Assembly: GCA_016169945.1 (NCBI GenBank) | Contig: JADLSH010000395.1 | Span: 3,326,501 to 3,390,500 of the forward strand | DNA from: Trachythela sp. YZ-2020 | Taxonomy: Eukaryota > Cnidaria > Anthozoa > Malacalcyonacea > Clavulariidae | Direction of reading: 5' to 3' | DNA: 64,000 nt | Part shown: positions 11,901 to 22,821 of the stretch, piece by piece | Layout of the letters: every line of letters begins with the position of its first letter | How positions within the stretch are numbered: position 1 is the stretch's first letter | Made by a program: the position numbers and the translations under genes | Notes under the pieces: generated by a model | Told to the model about the DNA's origin: nothing | The model's input: only the letters and a program-made list of their open reading frames with translations | Database searches by the model: none

Positions 11901-14900
11901 TTGTACATATCATCATAACACAGATTATGATATGTTAACAAATTTAATGAATTCCAATTAGTTGAGGTGTATTTAATAATTATTCAATTAATGCATGTAT
12001 TTTAATTATAGAGTACATGTATAATTAATAAAAGTTAAGAGGATTTTGCTGATGGACGGTCTATAGGAGTGAAATGGATATTTCCCAACAATTTCTTGAC
12101 CCTAATGTGCGGTATTGTTCTACATGTTAGGTCAGATAGAGGTAATTCCAGCATAATAGTGTATAAACGTCTTATGGTAGCCCAAGAAATGATTGTATAT
12201 TTATTATCGTTTCAAACTTGCTATCGGATGGCTTAGACTGTAACTAATTTGCTTCACGAGTATTACATACTTATTGTAACCTTCCGCTCAACTTATCAAT
12301 ATCTTGCTGGACATCTCACCAATACTAGATTACTTGCCTTGCAAAATGTAACAGTCCCTGTTGAACTGAACAGATTTATAAGTTGTTCTTCATCTTCAAA
12401 TGATTTGGGTAGTTTGTCCACAAACAGAGTACGTGAGTGTTTTGCCTCGCCTACAGTTACACTTGGTGATACTGTTTCAACACGTATTGTCCTTCCTTCA
12501 ACATACTTTGCATCTGTCTTCATAAAATGTTCTTTTGCTCGGGTCGCACTTTCTTTCTGTTTGTATTCAATAAATCCATACCCTTTGCTCTTCTTTGATA
12601 TTTTACCACGAACAAGGACCACATTCTTGATTTCGCCATGTGGGCTCATTAAGTCTTTAAACTGACCTTCTGTGAATTCAAATGAAAGATTTCCAACGAG
12701 AACAAATGGACTACCACCTGATGATGGGGTCGATTTTTGAGGGGGTGGAGCTTCAATAACTGAGATTCTTGTGCCTTGAAATAATTGTCCATTGATGAGC
12801 TTCGCAGCTCTCTTTGCTTCATTTGCATTTGACAGAGTTACAACAGCTATACAAAGATATAATAATATTGTAATGTAAATAATTTAGCTCATGCCAAAGG
12901 TCCCCCCTTCGCCTACAATAAGCCAAGTACGTAGTGTCGACCGCGCGTCGAAATGACGCACAACCTTGAAAGCCAGGCTCTTTACCGCTAAAACACGCTA
13001 AAATTGAGTTCTAACATATAGCTGAGACTGGAAGATTCAAAATATACATATCAACGTGTTCAACTGTTCAATCATACTCAGCATATTTTGTCTTCTGTAT
13101 AAAGCAAACTAAAAAAGCTGCACATGCATAAGGTCACGTGGAACCGTGCAAAAACTATTTGTTTTTCGAGCAAAAAGTTCTAGTTGTGGATGTTACACAC
13201 GAATGGAGGATTGAACAGTTGATTATACTTTGATATGTATATTTTAAATATTCCAGTCTCAACTACATGTTATGTTTCAACTGCAACTTTATCCCGACAT
13301 AGATAGCGTCATTTCGATGCGCAGTCGACACTATGAACTGCCTTATTGTTTTGTGTTAAAATACAAAAAATTGAGTACAAAATTAAAGAGAGGGATCGAA
13401 ATTTGGGAGGCAATGCTAGGGTTTTTCATAAGTTAGCTATTGATAGCGGAGTTAGAAGGTGGATGTGTCATATTACTGTAACTCAATGGCTGAACAAAGA
13501 TCATGTGAGCAACAAAATAATTTGAGTATGAAAGAAAAGAAGAAATTATTGAAGAATTTTTACGCAGAAAAGAAAAGTCTATCAAAACAATTTGTCAATT
13601 ATTAAATTCGGTTTTCGCACAACATAAAGAATAACGCAGACCTCGGTTTGTGTTATCCACCTCAGCCATGGCCTAGGCCAACACAAACTTCGACCTTCAC
13701 AATTCTTCATATTTTTCTACTCATAATAATAGCTCAACCTCATTCAATAATAGTTAAATGGATAAAGTAAGATTGCATGTATAAAATCTCGCTGGAACAC
13801 GCTCACGAATTGCAAACTAGGCAAAGACACGTGAAACGAAGCTCTTGCAATTCCTTGTACTGGTTATAGTCAAAACTTCGAATGTATTGTATTCAAATAT
13901 TAGAAATGATCATTTTACAATCCTTAGAATATAAAAAATGCAATCTTATCAAATCTGAGACATTCAAATATGCCCCACAAAATGGCATATTCCTGCAAAG
14001 GCAAGGGTGGCAAGGCCAAAATAGCTGGTTTCACGTTTCCGACCACGTCTCTGACCATAAATATTTTATCGACATTAACTTACTATGGGAACAATACATG
14101 TTAAAAGTATCAAGTTATCAATGCAAAGCTTCAGCAGCATGGATGTGTTTTGATTTGTACTGAGTGCTTTATACGAAAGAGGCAATAAGATTTTCAACCC
14201 CTTATTGTGAGGGTTTTATAGAACCCCTAACTAGAAGAGCCAAGTCACCTTGGTTCATTTATATACCCTACCAAATAGTATGGTAAATTCTAGTAGACCC
14301 ATAAACCCAAAAGATGTTGCCCTTTTCTTCATTTTGCATTATTCCATCAAGTAATGCAGACCTTGCGTCTTGTAGTTGTATAAAGGCGTAAGAGTGGTAA
14401 ATTGCTTAATGAGTTTGCTACAAGGTATCCATCTCAACAAGCGTTGGGTCTTTACGATAAATCACCTCTGAATCTACCTGTAAAATACAACTCGAAATGT
14501 CAAAGTTCTTGTTGTATTTTTCAGGTAGATTGATCCTAAAGACCCGAAGTTTATTGTATAGAATGATGCTACCTACACTGGCACCACGCATTCGAGATAA
14601 TATCCATCTCAACAGTCTCCATCCAAGTTTTTCCCATGGTAGTGAACAATGGCCACACACCAAATATGAACTTTAAATTTCGGTCAAAATTTACAGTATT
14701 TTGCACATATCTCAATGATTAATGTGCGCAGGTGTTGATGCATTAGCAAGCCTGCAAAAGAATGCCCAAAGGTTTGAATTTCCAGGGTACTAATTATATA
14801 TAGAGGAAAACTCGATTTGCAAATATTATTCATAAAAATGTTAGGGAAATAGTTAGTTTGTGAGTGGAAACACTGACAAAATGTTGGCCATTTCATTGCA

Positions 14901-17900
14901 AATTTTGTGATTTGAAAAAATTTCAGCTATATTCTTTTTTACACATTATTTCAGTACAGAAGTAAATAAAGGAACACAATACAAAGGAAATTTAAGTTGA
15001 GTCTGCAAGTAAACATGAAAAGAGCATTGCAGCAACTGTAAGACTGAAGGGCATGCATGTTTAAGTAATTCTTTCAACTTGTTTCACATTTTTCCATGAA
15101 TCTTGCTTTGCAAAATCTAAGTGCGAGCTGTTAATTCATACTCTGATCTCACATTAAATATATCAGTTCAGACAGGGATGCCGAAACTGGGGGCAGGGGC
15201 AGCTGGCCCTCTTGCCCTTTACCAGGAGGGGCAAGGGTGCCCTTTTGATTTAAGGTAAATATTTGTTGTTATAATATAAAGAATTTGTTCTCATCCTTTT
15301 GGCACAATTCTTCTGCGAATTAGAAAATGCTAGAAATGAGGTCATCAGAACTTCAAAAGTAGGTAGAACTTCAAAAGTATTTTCGATAAATATCGATATT
15401 TCAAAAATATCGATATTCGATTTATCGCATATCGAAAGTTTTAACTAGCCAACTTAATCTCCTTTTTTTCGGCAATTATTGTCTGGTAAAGTTTAGAAAA
15501 CATGTGAATGACGGCAATTGCGAATTCAAGTTGCAGTTGGATGCAGTCAAAGAGACCCTTTTAAAAGATGCAGTTTTTCTCAAGATGCCTGAAGAGACCG
15601 TGGACGAACCAAGTAGCCAGCCACCACCAACCAAGAAAGCTAAGAAGACCCTTGGCTCTCTCATAAGTATGAGATAGACCAAACAGCCGCCGTCGCTAGC
15701 CCAGTCACCACGAGATCGCGTGGCAAGCGAAATTGCCAGATACTTGCAAGAAAGGAAGACCCACTCCAGTAGTGGAAATTCCACGAGGACGATTTTCCTC
15801 TCCTGTCACAGTATATCCGACGATATCTGGCGATTCCAGCAAGCAGTGCTCCAACTGAGAGACTTTTTAGCAAAGCGAGAACAGCTTAAGCAAAACAAGG
15901 CGAACATGTTAGTGTTTCTCGCAGAAAATTTATAAACAATCGTACGAACTGCAAATTTATAAAGCTTGTAAATAAATCTTTAAACATTCATAAACTGTTA
16001 TAAACCTTTTAATGTTTGACTAGTTTCATGCAACTTTGTTTTTTTACTGTTTGTGATGCAACATGCAAGTTGACTAAACTACATTTTCTAATTTGCATAC
16101 TTCGATATAGTCGATATTATCGATTTTTTCAATATCGCATCAGCCTATTCAAAAGTATCAAAATCTTCTGAGGGAAGATCTTCTATTTTTTCACAAATCA
16201 GAAACGTGATTACGACAATGCCCAACTCCCAATATTTCACAAACGCCCCAATTCAAAAGTGCCTCTGGCATCCCAGGGTCCAGAACCAGCAAGAAGAGTA
16301 CGGCAGGTGGAAATTACATACTCCTAATATGATAAAGGTCCCCAATTTGAACAGGACTCCAAGTTTGCAGTATTCTAATATCCACAGGATGTCAGATCTT
16401 AATATAGGTGAGCTCTTTTGTATACAACTGTATGTTTTGACATAGATCCACAATGTATAATCATGCATGGTTTGCATACAGCTAAAATGATCCATGTCTG
16501 GGATATTTAATTTGAAGGAACAATACTAGAGGGATACTAGATTTATTTAGTAAATGCTAATATTTATGCACTTTGGATACTGCTGAAAATTTCAAATCTA
16601 GAGTCCTGATTTACAGTTAATACTTGGGGGATAACAGGATGAAACTACCTGTAACATTAGAACTTCAACATTTCGAGCAAAGGCATTTCATTGCGATATA
16701 TATATATATAATCTTCCAGTTATATTTTTCAGGTAGCTTCATCCTGCACATGACTGAAAATTGCACAGAAAAATGGCCATATCGCTGACCATGGAATTGT
16801 GGGCTTAGTGAAGAGTTTCTGTGGGCATTTGTTTGCTTTACTTTGATGTATTTATAAAAAGTTGAGGCTCAAATTGTAACTTTAAACTGCTTTTAATTAT
16901 GCTTGAGTGTCATAATGTTGTTTTTAGGCCTTTAGCCTTTTCTTTACCTTGAATTCGTAATAATTAGAAAAAATTGCAGATAATATATTGAATTCAGTAG
17001 TTCACCTCATTAATATTCAGTACATATCACCATGTACAGTCTACACATGCTCAGTTGACCTGGCTTAGGTGTCAATTTTTGGCCACAATTTCCACATGAT
17101 CCCTCAAGCATATTGCTTGTCGCTACAATCAGCTTATTTTCTCAGGTATTTTCAGTGACCATTTGCCTACTAAATTTAGAATGTCACATGCCTAGACATT
17201 ATGAACAGGACAAGAAAACAGCTGAGCTATTGCAAGGTGGCATGCCATATAATACATGTCTTGCCACAAAAAAACAAAGGGTGAAATTGGGAGCACTGTT
17301 GCTTTAATAACAGGTTAAAAATTTTAAGCAAATACCTGAAGATCCATCAAAATCTATATTGGAGTATTTAAAATTCTGGGATTCAAAAAGTTCTTGAATG
17401 ATTTCCTAGCAAAAACAATACAATTGCATTTTGAGACACTATATAACAGTGTAGGGTCTATATGTTCACATGTTTACATTTATCTAGTGGTCTAGCTAAG
17501 TCATCAATTGATTTATGGATTTTATTCGATTTAGTTATTTGATGTTGTCTACTTTTCCTTATTTCTGGACAGGGTTGTACATAAATGGCCCCATTTATAC
17601 TAGAGATGGATAATCTGTCAAGAAGGATCATCCTTTTTGGTATAAACACAAGATTGACTAGCTAAAATATACCACAATCGAAACTGGTAACGGTCCTGTA
17701 ACAAGCCTTGTTATATTGGTTTCATTGTGGAAATCTACAACTGCAAGTAATGAACTATTCATTTTTTCCTGATATTTCATGTAACACTGTATTTATAGTC
17801 ACATAGTAGGGTCTGAATTATAGCAAAAAAACAGCTTCACAATTTTTTTGAAAAATTCTCTCTTTAGAATACACATTTTAGGACACCCCCTTCCTGACAA

Positions 17901-19489
17901 ATTTTTAGAAAATCAATAAAATGGATGTGCATGCATGCGGTAATTTTGCTACAGCCTTATTAAAACGTGCTTGTAGTAATTTCCCACTGGATAACGATGA
18001 AAACAAAAGGTACAAACTTTATTGATACCTATAGTAAGAGTATTTATTTTACAACTCATCATACTCTTCTTCCTGTTCTAAAATTAAGCTCAGTTCTAAT
18101 ACTCTGCAGTATTAAAATTCTAAAAATATGCATGCTCTAACCTTTGTATAAACATATGCGCGATGCGTGACAAGTGATCGAAGCCATATTGCTATCTCGC
18201 GAGTTGACAGCTGTTATGTCAACCTAACACACAGGACTCAAATGTCTGAGACAGTCCAATGGCATTGTCTGAGAAACACGCTGCGGGACTGATTCAGGTA
18301 TGAAGTATGGCAGGCATTCTATTGTGGGGGAGGGAGTTTTGTTTCGAACGTTCGCTTTTTTTTGAGAGCGCGCGCTAGGTGAGAAGTTAGGGGGGGGGGA
18401 AGACAAAGTGAAGGGAGAGGCGAAATGAACGCCTGCCCAAATCCTATTCATAAACGAGACAAGGCTAAAACAAATACGACTGGAAATTATAGTAACACCT
18501 CTTCAAATAACCAATGAAAAAACGCTGTGGAAATTAGTGATGATTGAGCACTAACACTCCGGAAATTGATGTTAATTGATGTGCCTGAACATCGCTGAAG
18601 GTATTCGCTTGCAAACAGAAGTTGTGGTGGATTCTGAGATACTTCGGCTAATTTTGTGTCAGTAAGTGAACATGCAGTCATTCCAAGAGCCTGTGCTTCA
18701 GCAATCTTGTCTTTCATAATGCTCTCCAAAGGACATACCACAATACTACACGATTGAGTACCACCATCTAAAATCTCTATATTCGATTTGTCTATTGTAA
18801 ACACTTGAAAGATTAAGCTTTTCCCAAACAGCAAGCACGTCAAAACCAAAAAGCAGCTCGGTAACAGATTTTTGCTGTTCCGGCTTAAGAATAATTTCAT
18901 AACCTAAACGCTCAGATAATTCAGACACAGTCTGCTCCAATACTGTCTCCATTTTGCAGGGGAAATGACAAAATACAATCCCACATCTGAGGTAAGGTGC
19001 AGATGTTTTTAACACTTTTCAAGCGTTTTTACGATTTGTTGACAGATCTCACTAGCCAATGGGAATTTAACCGAAGGGTTTGGACACAAATCCTATTCTC
19101 GTTTATGAATAGGATTTGGGCAGGCGTTCATTTCGCCTCCACCTTGGCTTTTTCTCCTCCCCCTAACTTCTCACCTAGCGCGCGCTCTCAAAAAAAAGCA
19201 CACGCTCTAAACAAAACTCCCTTCCCCACAATCGAACGCCTGCCACGCAGGCTAGGTATGAAGCTGCCATCTGTAGCTTGCACGTTTAAGAACCTGATAT
19301 CATATTATAAATAAACATACAGTCAGACGTATTAAGTTATAGAAATTACGTATATTTAATTATTTATACATATTAAGCCAACAGCCATTGATAAACTATA
19401 CAATCCAGAATACTCACATTAGAAGTAATGTCTTGCGGAAGATTGGATATAAGCACTTTTCGACTGTTACCCATATTTTTCGATGACAT
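2935..19489 (-). CDS. RAVER: RAVER-like RNA-binding protein (PTB-binding type, three RRMs), 12 exons
   Basis: Exons read on the minus strand: 19489-19418, 17405-17336, 12846-12338, 11892-11710, 9501-9337, 8092-7972, 7012-6903, 6313-5975, 5755-5656, 5084-4996, 4324-3524 and 3165-2935. All junction phases agree and give about 929 residues. Three RRMs fill the N-terminal third. RRM1 (KVLISNLPQDITSN through AVVTLSNANEA) is split over exons 1-3. RRM2 has RNP2 FVLVGNLSFEF and RNP1 KGYGFIEY. RRM3 has LFVDKLP and RGYALIDY and ends RISFCTPG. The RRM order and the RRM2-RRM3 linker match vertebrate RAVER1/2, nuclear/cytoplasmic co-regulators that bind PTB and cytoskeletal proteins. The middle is rich in G, P and R; then come an acidic/lysine-rich segment and a Thr-Lys-Pro-Ser-Pro repeat domain. 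I see no clear PTB-binding [S/G][I/L]LG motif. The identity is inferred from family resemblance. The 3' end is uncertain (see 2476-2934). Confidence 0.85.
3880..4035 (-). repeat. 21-nt coding minisatellite (seven-residue TKPSPAA repeats) in RAVER-like exon 11
   Basis: About seven to eight tandem 21-nt units, GC-rich and unlike the AT-rich surroundings, encode the heptad T-K-P-S-P-A-A with small substitutions. Less regular KPS/SPA repeats continue on both sides. The opposite strand and the other frames are also open, which produces long shadow ORFs. The repeat is probably a disordered Ser-Pro-rich tail with possible proline-directed phosphorylation sites (inference). Confidence 0.85.
5202..5342. 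mobile_element. Palindromic MITE, family A, copy 1 (RAVER-like intron)
   Basis: A 141-bp near-perfect inverted repeat starting GGATCAATCTACCTGAAAAA and ending with its complement. The arms carry GACGTTTCGAGCGAAGG. Related copies lie at 9021-9163, about 14471-14536 and 16636-16745, with a half copy near 27539-27596. It has no coding capacity. Confidence 0.8.
7111..7650. mobile_element. PIF/Harbinger-type MITE with TAA target duplication
   Basis: A 540-bp element in a RAVER-like intron. Its ends are AGGTACGTTTACACGCTACG and the inverted counterpart ending GTGTAAACGTACCT. It is flanked on both sides by TAA (7108-7110 and 7651-7653). A 3-bp TWA duplication is typical of PIF/Harbinger. There is no transposase ORF. 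The superfamily assignment rests on the duplication alone. Confidence 0.65.
8371..8672. repeat. Two adjacent long hairpins
   Basis: 8371-8508 is an inverted repeat with arms ATTATTAGCATGACAAAATT and complement. 8514-8672 is a second, with arms starting TCATGCGATG and a loop around GCCCCGGCGGC. They lie between RAVER-like exons 5 and 6. They are probably foldback or MITE derivatives; I found no clear target duplication. Confidence 0.7.
9021..9163. mobile_element. Palindromic MITE, family A, copy 2
   Basis: Ends AGGATAAAACTACCTGAAAA and complement, with the same TTTCGAGCGAAGG arms as the copy at 5202-5342. It is preceded by GCGTGGTGCCAGTGTAGG, a phrase that also borders the copy near 14.5 kb in inverted form, so the full element may be longer than the palindrome. 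Confidence 0.8.
9600..11501 (+). mobile_element. Tc1/mariner-superfamily transposon, TA target duplication
   Basis: A 1902-bp element bounded by TA dinucleotides (9598-9599 and 11502-11503), with TIRs of about 45 bp that begin CACCTTTTCCTGGTC. Subterminal regions on both sides carry many TTCAGA-like motifs (TCTGAA on the right), which could be transposase-binding repeats. It encodes the transposase at 10082-11112 and sits in the RAVER-like intron between exons 4 and 5, in the opposite orientation to the gene. Confidence 0.9.
10082..11112 (+). pseudogene. Tc1/mariner (IS630-like) transposase with one frameshift
   Basis: The N-terminal half (10082 to about 10690) has a helix-turn-helix DNA-binding region (WRQLAEQLGVNHKTA) followed by the first catalytic aspartate in WIDETNLNLF. 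The second half (from about 10700, in another frame) carries the second aspartate in VVCDNVPCH and the glutamate in SPMLNPVETVW. I count 33 residues between the second D and the E, one fewer than the classical DD34E. The frame shift falls near 10660-10705 with no stop codon close by, so a single indel explains it. The family cuts and pastes DNA at TA sites. This copy is probably inactive unless the shift is a sequencing error. Confidence 0.9.
12931..13334. mobile_element. TIR element, family B, copy 1
   Basis: Terminal inverted repeats GTAGTGTCGAC and complement continue inward through matching segments (GACGC, GCTGAGACTGGAAGA, GTTCAA). A second copy lies at about 36910-37293. It is non-coding, in RAVER-like intron 2, and I could not fix the target duplication. 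Confidence 0.7.
13335..15340. other. RAVER-like intron 2, largely featureless
   Basis: AT-rich intron sequence. The only element recognised is a degenerate family A MITE copy at about 14471-14536 (CTACCTG ... CAGGTAGATTGATCC). No convincing exon or conserved protein was found on either strand. Confidence 0.6.
15476..15937 (+). pseudogene. hAT transposase C-terminal relic, several frameshifts
   Basis: Pieces of a hAT transposase dimerisation region appear in different frames. About 15820-15880 reads RYLAIPASSAPTERLFSKA, the hallmark hAT C-terminal motif. After a frame change, LKQNKANMLVFLAENL follows and stops. Upstream, PPPTKKAKKTLGSL is a spacer commonly seen before this domain in ZBED-like hATs. 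CGATAT-rich stretches at about 15380-15440 and 16100-16145 flank the relic and may be remnants of its ends. It is non-functional. Confidence 0.8.
16636..16745. mobile_element. Palindromic MITE, family A, diverged copy
   Basis: Ends AGGATGAAACTACCTG and CAGGTAGCTTCATCCT; the centre is replaced by an (AT)n run. Same family as 5202-5342. Confidence 0.7.
18308..19245 (-). mobile_element. TIR element carrying a RecQ-like helicase fragment
   Basis: A 938-bp unit with long imperfect inverted repeats (about 150 bp). The left arm starts TGGCAGGCATTCTATTGTGG and the right arm is its complement ending GAACGCCTGCCA. The arms continue through GCGCGCGCTAGGTGAGAAG and GAATAGGATTTGGGCAGGCG. The sequence between the arms encodes the helicase fragment at 18487-18956. 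GGTATGAAG occurs just outside both ends (about 18296 and 19254) and may be a remnant of a target duplication. The element lies in RAVER-like intron 1. The superfamily is unknown. Confidence 0.7.
18487..18956 (-). pseudogene. RecQ-like DNA helicase N-terminal fragment, frameshifted
   Basis: One minus-strand frame reads LKPEQQKSVTELLFGFDVLAV. The next reads FGKSLIFQVF followed by SIVVCPLESIMKDKI and NPPQLLFASEYLQ. In order these correspond to the Q-motif region, a decayed Walker A region (the GFGKS part is split by the frame change), motif Ia (CPLxSI) and a downstream conserved stretch of RecQ-like SF2 helicases. The later helicase motifs, including DEAH, are absent. A frameshift near 18800-18830 breaks the gene. 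Resemblance to the family is strong, but any function here is unlikely. Confidence 0.75.
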
Positions 19490-21612
19490 TTTTCGAGTGC
19501 TCGAGTTTCAACGTCCAAAGTGACAAATTTTCCTCGCTAGATATGGTTAAAAGTTGACATATATCGAAGTATGACGGTAGATTTTCACTGTATTTCAGAT
19601 CAACACAATGCGTATGGTAAAGAATCGAGTTTTTTTTCGGTTTAAAATTGGGTTAAAATACGTTCTTCGTCTGGAAAAAATATATAAAAGCACGCGGTGT
19701 CAAACTCTGATTCTCTGAATCTCTGATCCAGTGCTTCCACTTTCCAAAATGAATATTTCCTTTTCTTGTCCTGATTTTGTTCGAAATTTCCTTCAAAAAG
19801 TATTGAAATTTCCTTCAAAAAGTTTGGTGAAATTAAGTTGAATATTTTAGGCCGTATTCTGTGGCACGTTATCGTTCAGTTTCGTTGCCCGGGTTCGGGC
19901 ACTACTTTAAAACAAGATAAATAATTAGGATTAATCATACAAAGTCCAAATCCGCTTGTTTGCACTTCTAGAAACCTGCAGTTTTCGAGTATTTCTTCTT
20001 CGAAAATTCAAGAAATCAACATATTTCGCAATCGATCGCCGCCATTTTTTTCAGGGTACTTGGTGTAATATGCACTATATATAGTGTATTTCGTGGTTCC
20101 ACATTGATTTTTACATGAAGTTTCTCAAACATCCGCTGACATAAAGTAAATATGGCGTTTCAGAATTATTGTTTTTTAGTCATTTTGATGGGGAAAATGA
20201 CAAAATTTTACCGAGGTTTCATTCCAAAAGTTGTTTGGATTGACAAAATATATGGCTATCGCTTGACAGGCTTCAAAAGGATGTTGCGTGGAGAAATTTT
20301 CAGTTTTATTCGCGGTAATGTGAGGGAATATAAGTGACAATACTAGTGGAAACTGTGTTTAATTGTTTATTTTATACTGGCAGAGGTCTTGGCAGATTCA
20401 ATATAGAACTTTTCTTTGTTATGAAAATTGTCTGGTATCAGAACCTGTGTTGTGGTAAATACTGTTCCGTACAGACAGATGCAAAATGGTGACATACATT
20501 CATCAACAGAACAACAACATGGAACATTCTTCCTGATGAACTTATACCTTAGCCTTATCCAGATTTAAATCGCTACTTTATGTATATTACAGTATTACAC
20601 TACTGCCATAAATATAAACTATGAACCTGAAATTCCCTGGACTTGGAAATTGATCTGTTTAAAATGTGTTACTGCTCGTGGTCTAGCCTGCATAGCGATG
20701 CTCTCCTCTTCTTAACACTTGTATTGTTCTCTTATTTTAATTTAATGTAATTGTATATTTATATAGTATTTGTTATAGGGCCCACATGCAGAGGATGTCT
20801 TACACTTGCACTCAAGCAAAGATTGTGGAGCACAGGGGAGGGGGACACATGCCATCCAGACAATCTCCAGCTCTTGATTGGAGAGATTAAGTATGAACAG
20901 ATGTCTATGCTCTCTGTAAAGTTCTGCCCGCCATCTTACCACCACATTACCACAGAATAGATAATAGACCAGAAGTCTCCAAAATTATCAATTATGTTTA
21001 CAGGCGCCCAAGCCAGCCCAGCTGCGCGTAAGCGCCATCAAAACGCGAGCAGCAATCATCAACACCATCACTAGCAGTTCAACATAATACATACAACGAA
21101 TTGTATTTACTGGTATTTATTGACGATGACGCGTGTGACGTAGCGCTGGCGTGATGTTAAGTAGCAGCACCACACACGCTATCTCTGGTATGCACTGGTG
21201 GCGAAAATCGCGAATCACGAAAATGTTAGGAAAACACGAAATGTTAGGAGTGAGTGTTCAAGTCTATTATTGTCTATTATGGCTTACTGGTGAGTTTACT
21301 GGGCGTAGTGGCGCAGCATGGCGTGCGCATGGTCATTTGTTTGCGATCATGCTGCCTTGACCGCTGACCAAAATGAAATGATAAATGGAAAAAAAAAAAC
21401 CAACCATTGGCCTTAATGTATGTCAATTAGTTAAACAAATTACTACTAAAATGGCAGAAAAGGCCGCGAGAAAATGCAAAACACTGATAGAAAAGTTGTT
21501 CGTGCTGACGCTATCAAACGTCGCCATCTTACAAGCAAGCATGATGGCGTGTGCCTGACGTGTACATTTTGGGAAATTTGAGGACACGAAAGCCCTATGA
21601 AGTTACACTTCT
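19490..21612. other. Upstream of RAVER-like gene; one dispersed inverted repeat
   Basis: This contains the 5' flank of the RAVER-like gene and a repeat at 19850-20065, inverted relative to the copy at 28958-30351. An open stretch at 20751-20960 (plus strand) is preceded by a possible acceptor, but I recognise no family in it. Nothing else is supported. Confidence 0.5.
19850..20065. repeat. Dispersed repeat C, copy 1 (inverted partner at 28958-30351)
   Basis: About 216 bp from GGCCGTATTCTGTGGCAC to GGGTACTTGGTG. The same sequence occurs in reverse orientation at 28958-30351, where it is split by about 1.18 kb of other DNA. Confidence 0.85.
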
Positions 21613-21852
21613 GGGGCCGGTTGTTCAAAAGCCAGTTAACTTAACCCTGGGTTAGTGGTAACTTTCATACAAGTTTCCCGACATCGGTTATATTAATATG
21701 AATACTTTTTTCTATCAACCTTGTACTGGGCGATAGAAGTTTTTGTTTATATAGTTTTGAAATAAACAAACATGTAGAAGTATACAAACCAGAACAGCAA
21801 ATTAAAATTTAACCCGGGGTTAGCGTTAACCGGCTTTTGAACAACCGGCCCC
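21613..21852. mobile_element. MITE with GGGGCCGGTTGTTC ends, copy 1
   Basis: A 240-bp element with inverted ends GGGGCCGGTTGTTCAAAAGC and complement, and inner inverted GTTAAC/TAACCC segments. A related copy is at 35819-36027. No clear target duplication was seen. Confidence 0.75.
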
Positions 21853-21889
21853 TGGTATATACTTATTCTGTGGCCAAAATAACAGTGCC

Positions 21890-22463
21890 TACACAGCCAG
21901 AAACGCACAAGTTGCAGCAAGTCTGCACGCAGGCCTGATGCAACTTGTTATCATCAAGCCGATATCAGGATGCGTTCGCATCGCTTGCTCCGGCTTGATA
22001 TTATCAAGTCTGTTGCAAGTTGTCCACAGACTTGCTGCAAGTTGTCGACCGCAGACTTGATGCAAGTTGCGAACTGCGGACTTGATGCAAATTGCGAACT
22101 GCGGACTTGATGCAAGTTGCGAACGGCGGACTTGATGCAAGTTGCGAACTGCGGCCTTGCTGCAAGTTGCGAACTGCGGACTTGATGCAAGTTGCGAACC
22201 GCGGACTTGCTGCAAGTTGCGAACTGTGGATTTGCTGCAAGTTGCGAACTGCGGACTTGCTGCAAGTTGCGAACTGCGGATTTGATGCAAGTTGCGAACT
22301 GCGGATTTGATGCAAGTTGCGAACTGCGGACTTGATGCAAGTTGCGAACTGCGGATTTGATGCAAGTTGCGAACTGCGGACTTGATGCAAGTTGCGAACT
22401 GCGGACTTGATGCAAGTTGCGAACTGCGGACTTGATGCAAGTTGCGAACTGCGGACTTGATGC
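21890..22463. repeat. 25-bp tandem array, left inverted copy
   Basis: About 17 units of a 25-bp repeat with the inverted core CTTGATGCAAG or CTTGCTGCAAG, alternating with GTTGCGAACTGCGGA. The outer 130 bp contain the unique phrase GATATCAGGATGCGTTCGCA. The unit is not a multiple of three and lacks stops in several frames, so the overlapping long ORFs here are artefacts. Confidence 0.95.
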
Positions 22464-22821
22464 AAAGTGCAGTTGACATGGCAACAGGAGAACACGCGTT
22501 ATTCCCGCGGGAAACACGTGTAGCGTGGACAACAAAAACAAAATAGGGAAAGAATAATGTTTTTTATATTTTATCTACGTTATTCGTCATTTATTATATT
22601 TTGCTGATAAATATCAAACAAGAAGTTCAAGTTATCATGGAAAGGGGACCATAAGGTTAACATGATCCAGCATATACCGTGTATGGTATCTTTATACACT
22701 GTTTAATATACATAGCAGGTTAGCTCAACCGTCAACCTTGTGTTTTCAAATAGAAATGTTTATATGATATCAAATAGGATAAAGATTTAAATTTATCATC
22801 GAATTTATCTAATCAATGCTC

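Noticed and set aside
20751..20960. Plus-strand ORF with Cys/His residues as a possible gene exon
   Set aside because: An acceptor-like site precedes it, but there is no recognised family and no partner exon on either side.
21890..22463. CRISPR-like array
   Set aside because: Units are contiguous 25-bp tandem repeats with no unique spacers, in an animal genome, inverted elsewhere as transposon ends.
21889..22541. Several overlapping ORFs of 160-200 codons on the minus strand
   Set aside because: They are translations of the 25-bp array in all three frames; the repeat lacks stops, so the frames stay open by chance. The same applies to 26869-27530.
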